Of a DNA stretch of 64,000 nt, positions 62,734 to 64,000 are shown piece by piece. The translations under genes and the position numbers were made by a program. The stretch lies in contig NC_092579.1 in the NCBI RefSeq assembly GCF_037975245.1, positions 1,061,001 through 1,125,000 on the forward strand, given 5' to 3'. Every line of letters begins with the position of its first letter. The first letter of the stretch is position 1. The notes beneath the pieces were generated by a model. That model ran no database searches and had not been told where the DNA came from. It saw nothing but the letters and a program-made list of their open reading frames with translations. Source of the stretch: Apostichopus japonicus. Its lineage: Eukaryota; Echinodermata; Holothuroidea; Aspidochirotida; Stichopodidae.

Positions 62734-64000
62734 TTGTCCACTGTATTACATTCATATAGCTACATATGCTTAGTTATGAAAGTATCGAGGGTCTTTAGAA
62801 GCTATCTGGAGGAGTTGTCCACTGTATTACATTCATATAGCTACATATGCTTAGTTATGAAAGTATTGAGGGTCTTTAGAAGCTATCTGGAGGAGTTGTC
62901 CACTGTATTACATTCATGTAGCTACATATGCTTAGTTATGAAAGTATTGAGGGTCTTTAGAAGCTATCTGGAGGAGTTGTCCACTGTATTACATTCATAT
63001 AGCTATTTGCTTAGTTATGAAAGTATTGAGGGTCTTTAGAAGCTATCTGGAGGAGTTGTCCACTGTATTACATTCATATAGCTATTTGCTTAGTTATGAA
63101 AGTATTGAGGGTCTTTAGAAGCTATCTGGAGGAGTTGTCCACTGTATTACATTCATATAGCTATTTGCTTAGTTATGAAAGTATTGAGGGTCTTTAGAAG
63201 CTATCTGGAGGAGTTGTCCACTGTATTACATTCACATAGCTATTTGCTTAGTTATGAAAGTATTGAGGGTCTTTAGAAGCTATCTGGAGGAGTTGTCCAC
63301 TGTATTACATTCACATAGCTATTTGCTTAGTTATGAGAGTATTGAGGGTCTTTAGAAGCTATCTGGAGGAGTTGTCCACTGTATTACATTCACATAGCTA
63401 TATGCTTAGTTATGAAAGTATTGAGGGTCTTTAGAAGCTATCTGGAGGAGTTGTCCACTGTATTACATTCACATAGCTATTTGCTTAGTTATGAGAGTAT
63501 TGAGGGTCTTTAGAAGCTATCTGGAGGAGTTGTCCACTGTATTGCATTCACATAGCTATATGCTTAGTTATGAAAGTATTGAGGGTCTTTAGAAGCTATC
63601 TGGAGGAGTTGTCCACTGTATTGCATTCATATAGCTATATGCTTAGTTATGAAAGTATTGAGGGTCTTTAGAAGCTATCTGGAGGAGTTGTCCACTGTAT
63701 TACATTCATATAGCTACATATGCTTAGTTATGAAAGTATTGAGGGTCTTTAGAAGCTATCTGGAGGAGTTGTCCACTGTATTACATTCATATAACTATAT
63801 GCTTAGTAATGAAAGTATTGAGGGTCTTTAGAAGCTATCTGGAGGAGTTGTCCACTGTATTACATTCATATAGCTACATATGCTTAGTTATGAAAGTATT
63901 GAGGGTCTTTAGAAGCTATCTGGAGGAGTTGTCCACTGTATTACATTCATATAGCTACATATGCTTAGTTATGAAAGTATTGAGGGTCTTTAGAAGCTAT
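62734..64000. repeat. 79/81-bp minisatellite, about 16 copies, runs off the window
   Basis: Units begin TTGTCCACTGTATTACATTC and end AAGCTATCTGGAGGAG. Starts at 62815, 62896, 62977, 63056 and 63135 give 81-bp units (GCTACATATGCTTAG) and 79-bp units (GCTATTTGCTTAG or GCTATATGCTTAG). The copies are highly similar. Frames persist only across runs of 81-bp units, as expected of a non-coding repeat. The array sits in the last intron of the fucosidase gene and continues past base 64000. Confidence 0.95.

Larger units (their letters stand above)
61150..64000 (-). other. Intron of the fucosidase gene (open at the window edge)
   Basis: The acceptor of the last fucosidase exon is at 61151-61150 and no upstream fucosidase exon was found before the window ends, so the last intron is at least 2.85 kb. 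It carries a 199-bp inverted-repeat element (62136-62334) and a 79/81-bp minisatellite (62734 onward). Confidence 0.65.

Overview
This is AT-rich nuclear DNA from an animal, most likely a marine invertebrate. Genes are sparse and intron-bearing, minisatellites are long, tRNA-derived SINE sequence is present, and several short non-autonomous DNA transposons have ends of a type common in invertebrate deuterostomes. The phylum cannot be fixed from this sequence; echinoderm or hemichordate is a guess from general repeat style.

Two protein-coding loci can be supported, both on the minus strand. An intact, intronless rhodopsin-class (class A) GPCR of 399 residues lies at 32878-34077, with a TATA-like box about 200 bp upstream. 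The terminal coding exon of a GH29 alpha-L-fucosidase lies at 60894-61149. Its upstream exons are outside the window, so 61150 to the right edge is intron, and that intron holds a 79/81-bp minisatellite.

Most of the rest is repeats. Five well-delimited hAT-like non-autonomous elements are present, four of them with perfect 8-bp target-site duplications (1355-2006, 4492-4894, 30121-30685, 44522-45189) and one without (46661-47069). Older or less certain relatives lie at 9357-10243, 14055-14466 and 16260-16310. A 199-bp inverted-repeat element sits in the fucosidase intron (62136-62334), and a relative of it has been tandemly amplified at 45498-45965. A tRNA-derived SINE is at 57062-57483 and a LINE/SINE-type 3' tail at about 58175-58236.

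Tandem arrays, left to right: 35 bp (2897-3044), 111-bp dimer (8095-8870), 46 bp with a 234-bp higher-order period (26661-28108), about 60 bp G-rich with a 188-bp higher-order period (37074-38690), a perfect pentamer (GAGGA) of about 146 copies (40398-41127), a degenerate 95-100 bp repeat (42040-42560), 30 bp (58762-59580) and 79/81 bp (62734 to the end). Several keep reading frames open by chance and look like proteins, but they are not.

I found no multi-gene system, operon, CRISPR array or intact transposase. The most noteworthy signals are structural: shared GC hairpins and CACGTG palindromes across the hAT-like families, a composite hAT-like element with a buried terminus, amplification of a transposon interior into a minisatellite, and an unusually high density of minisatellites.
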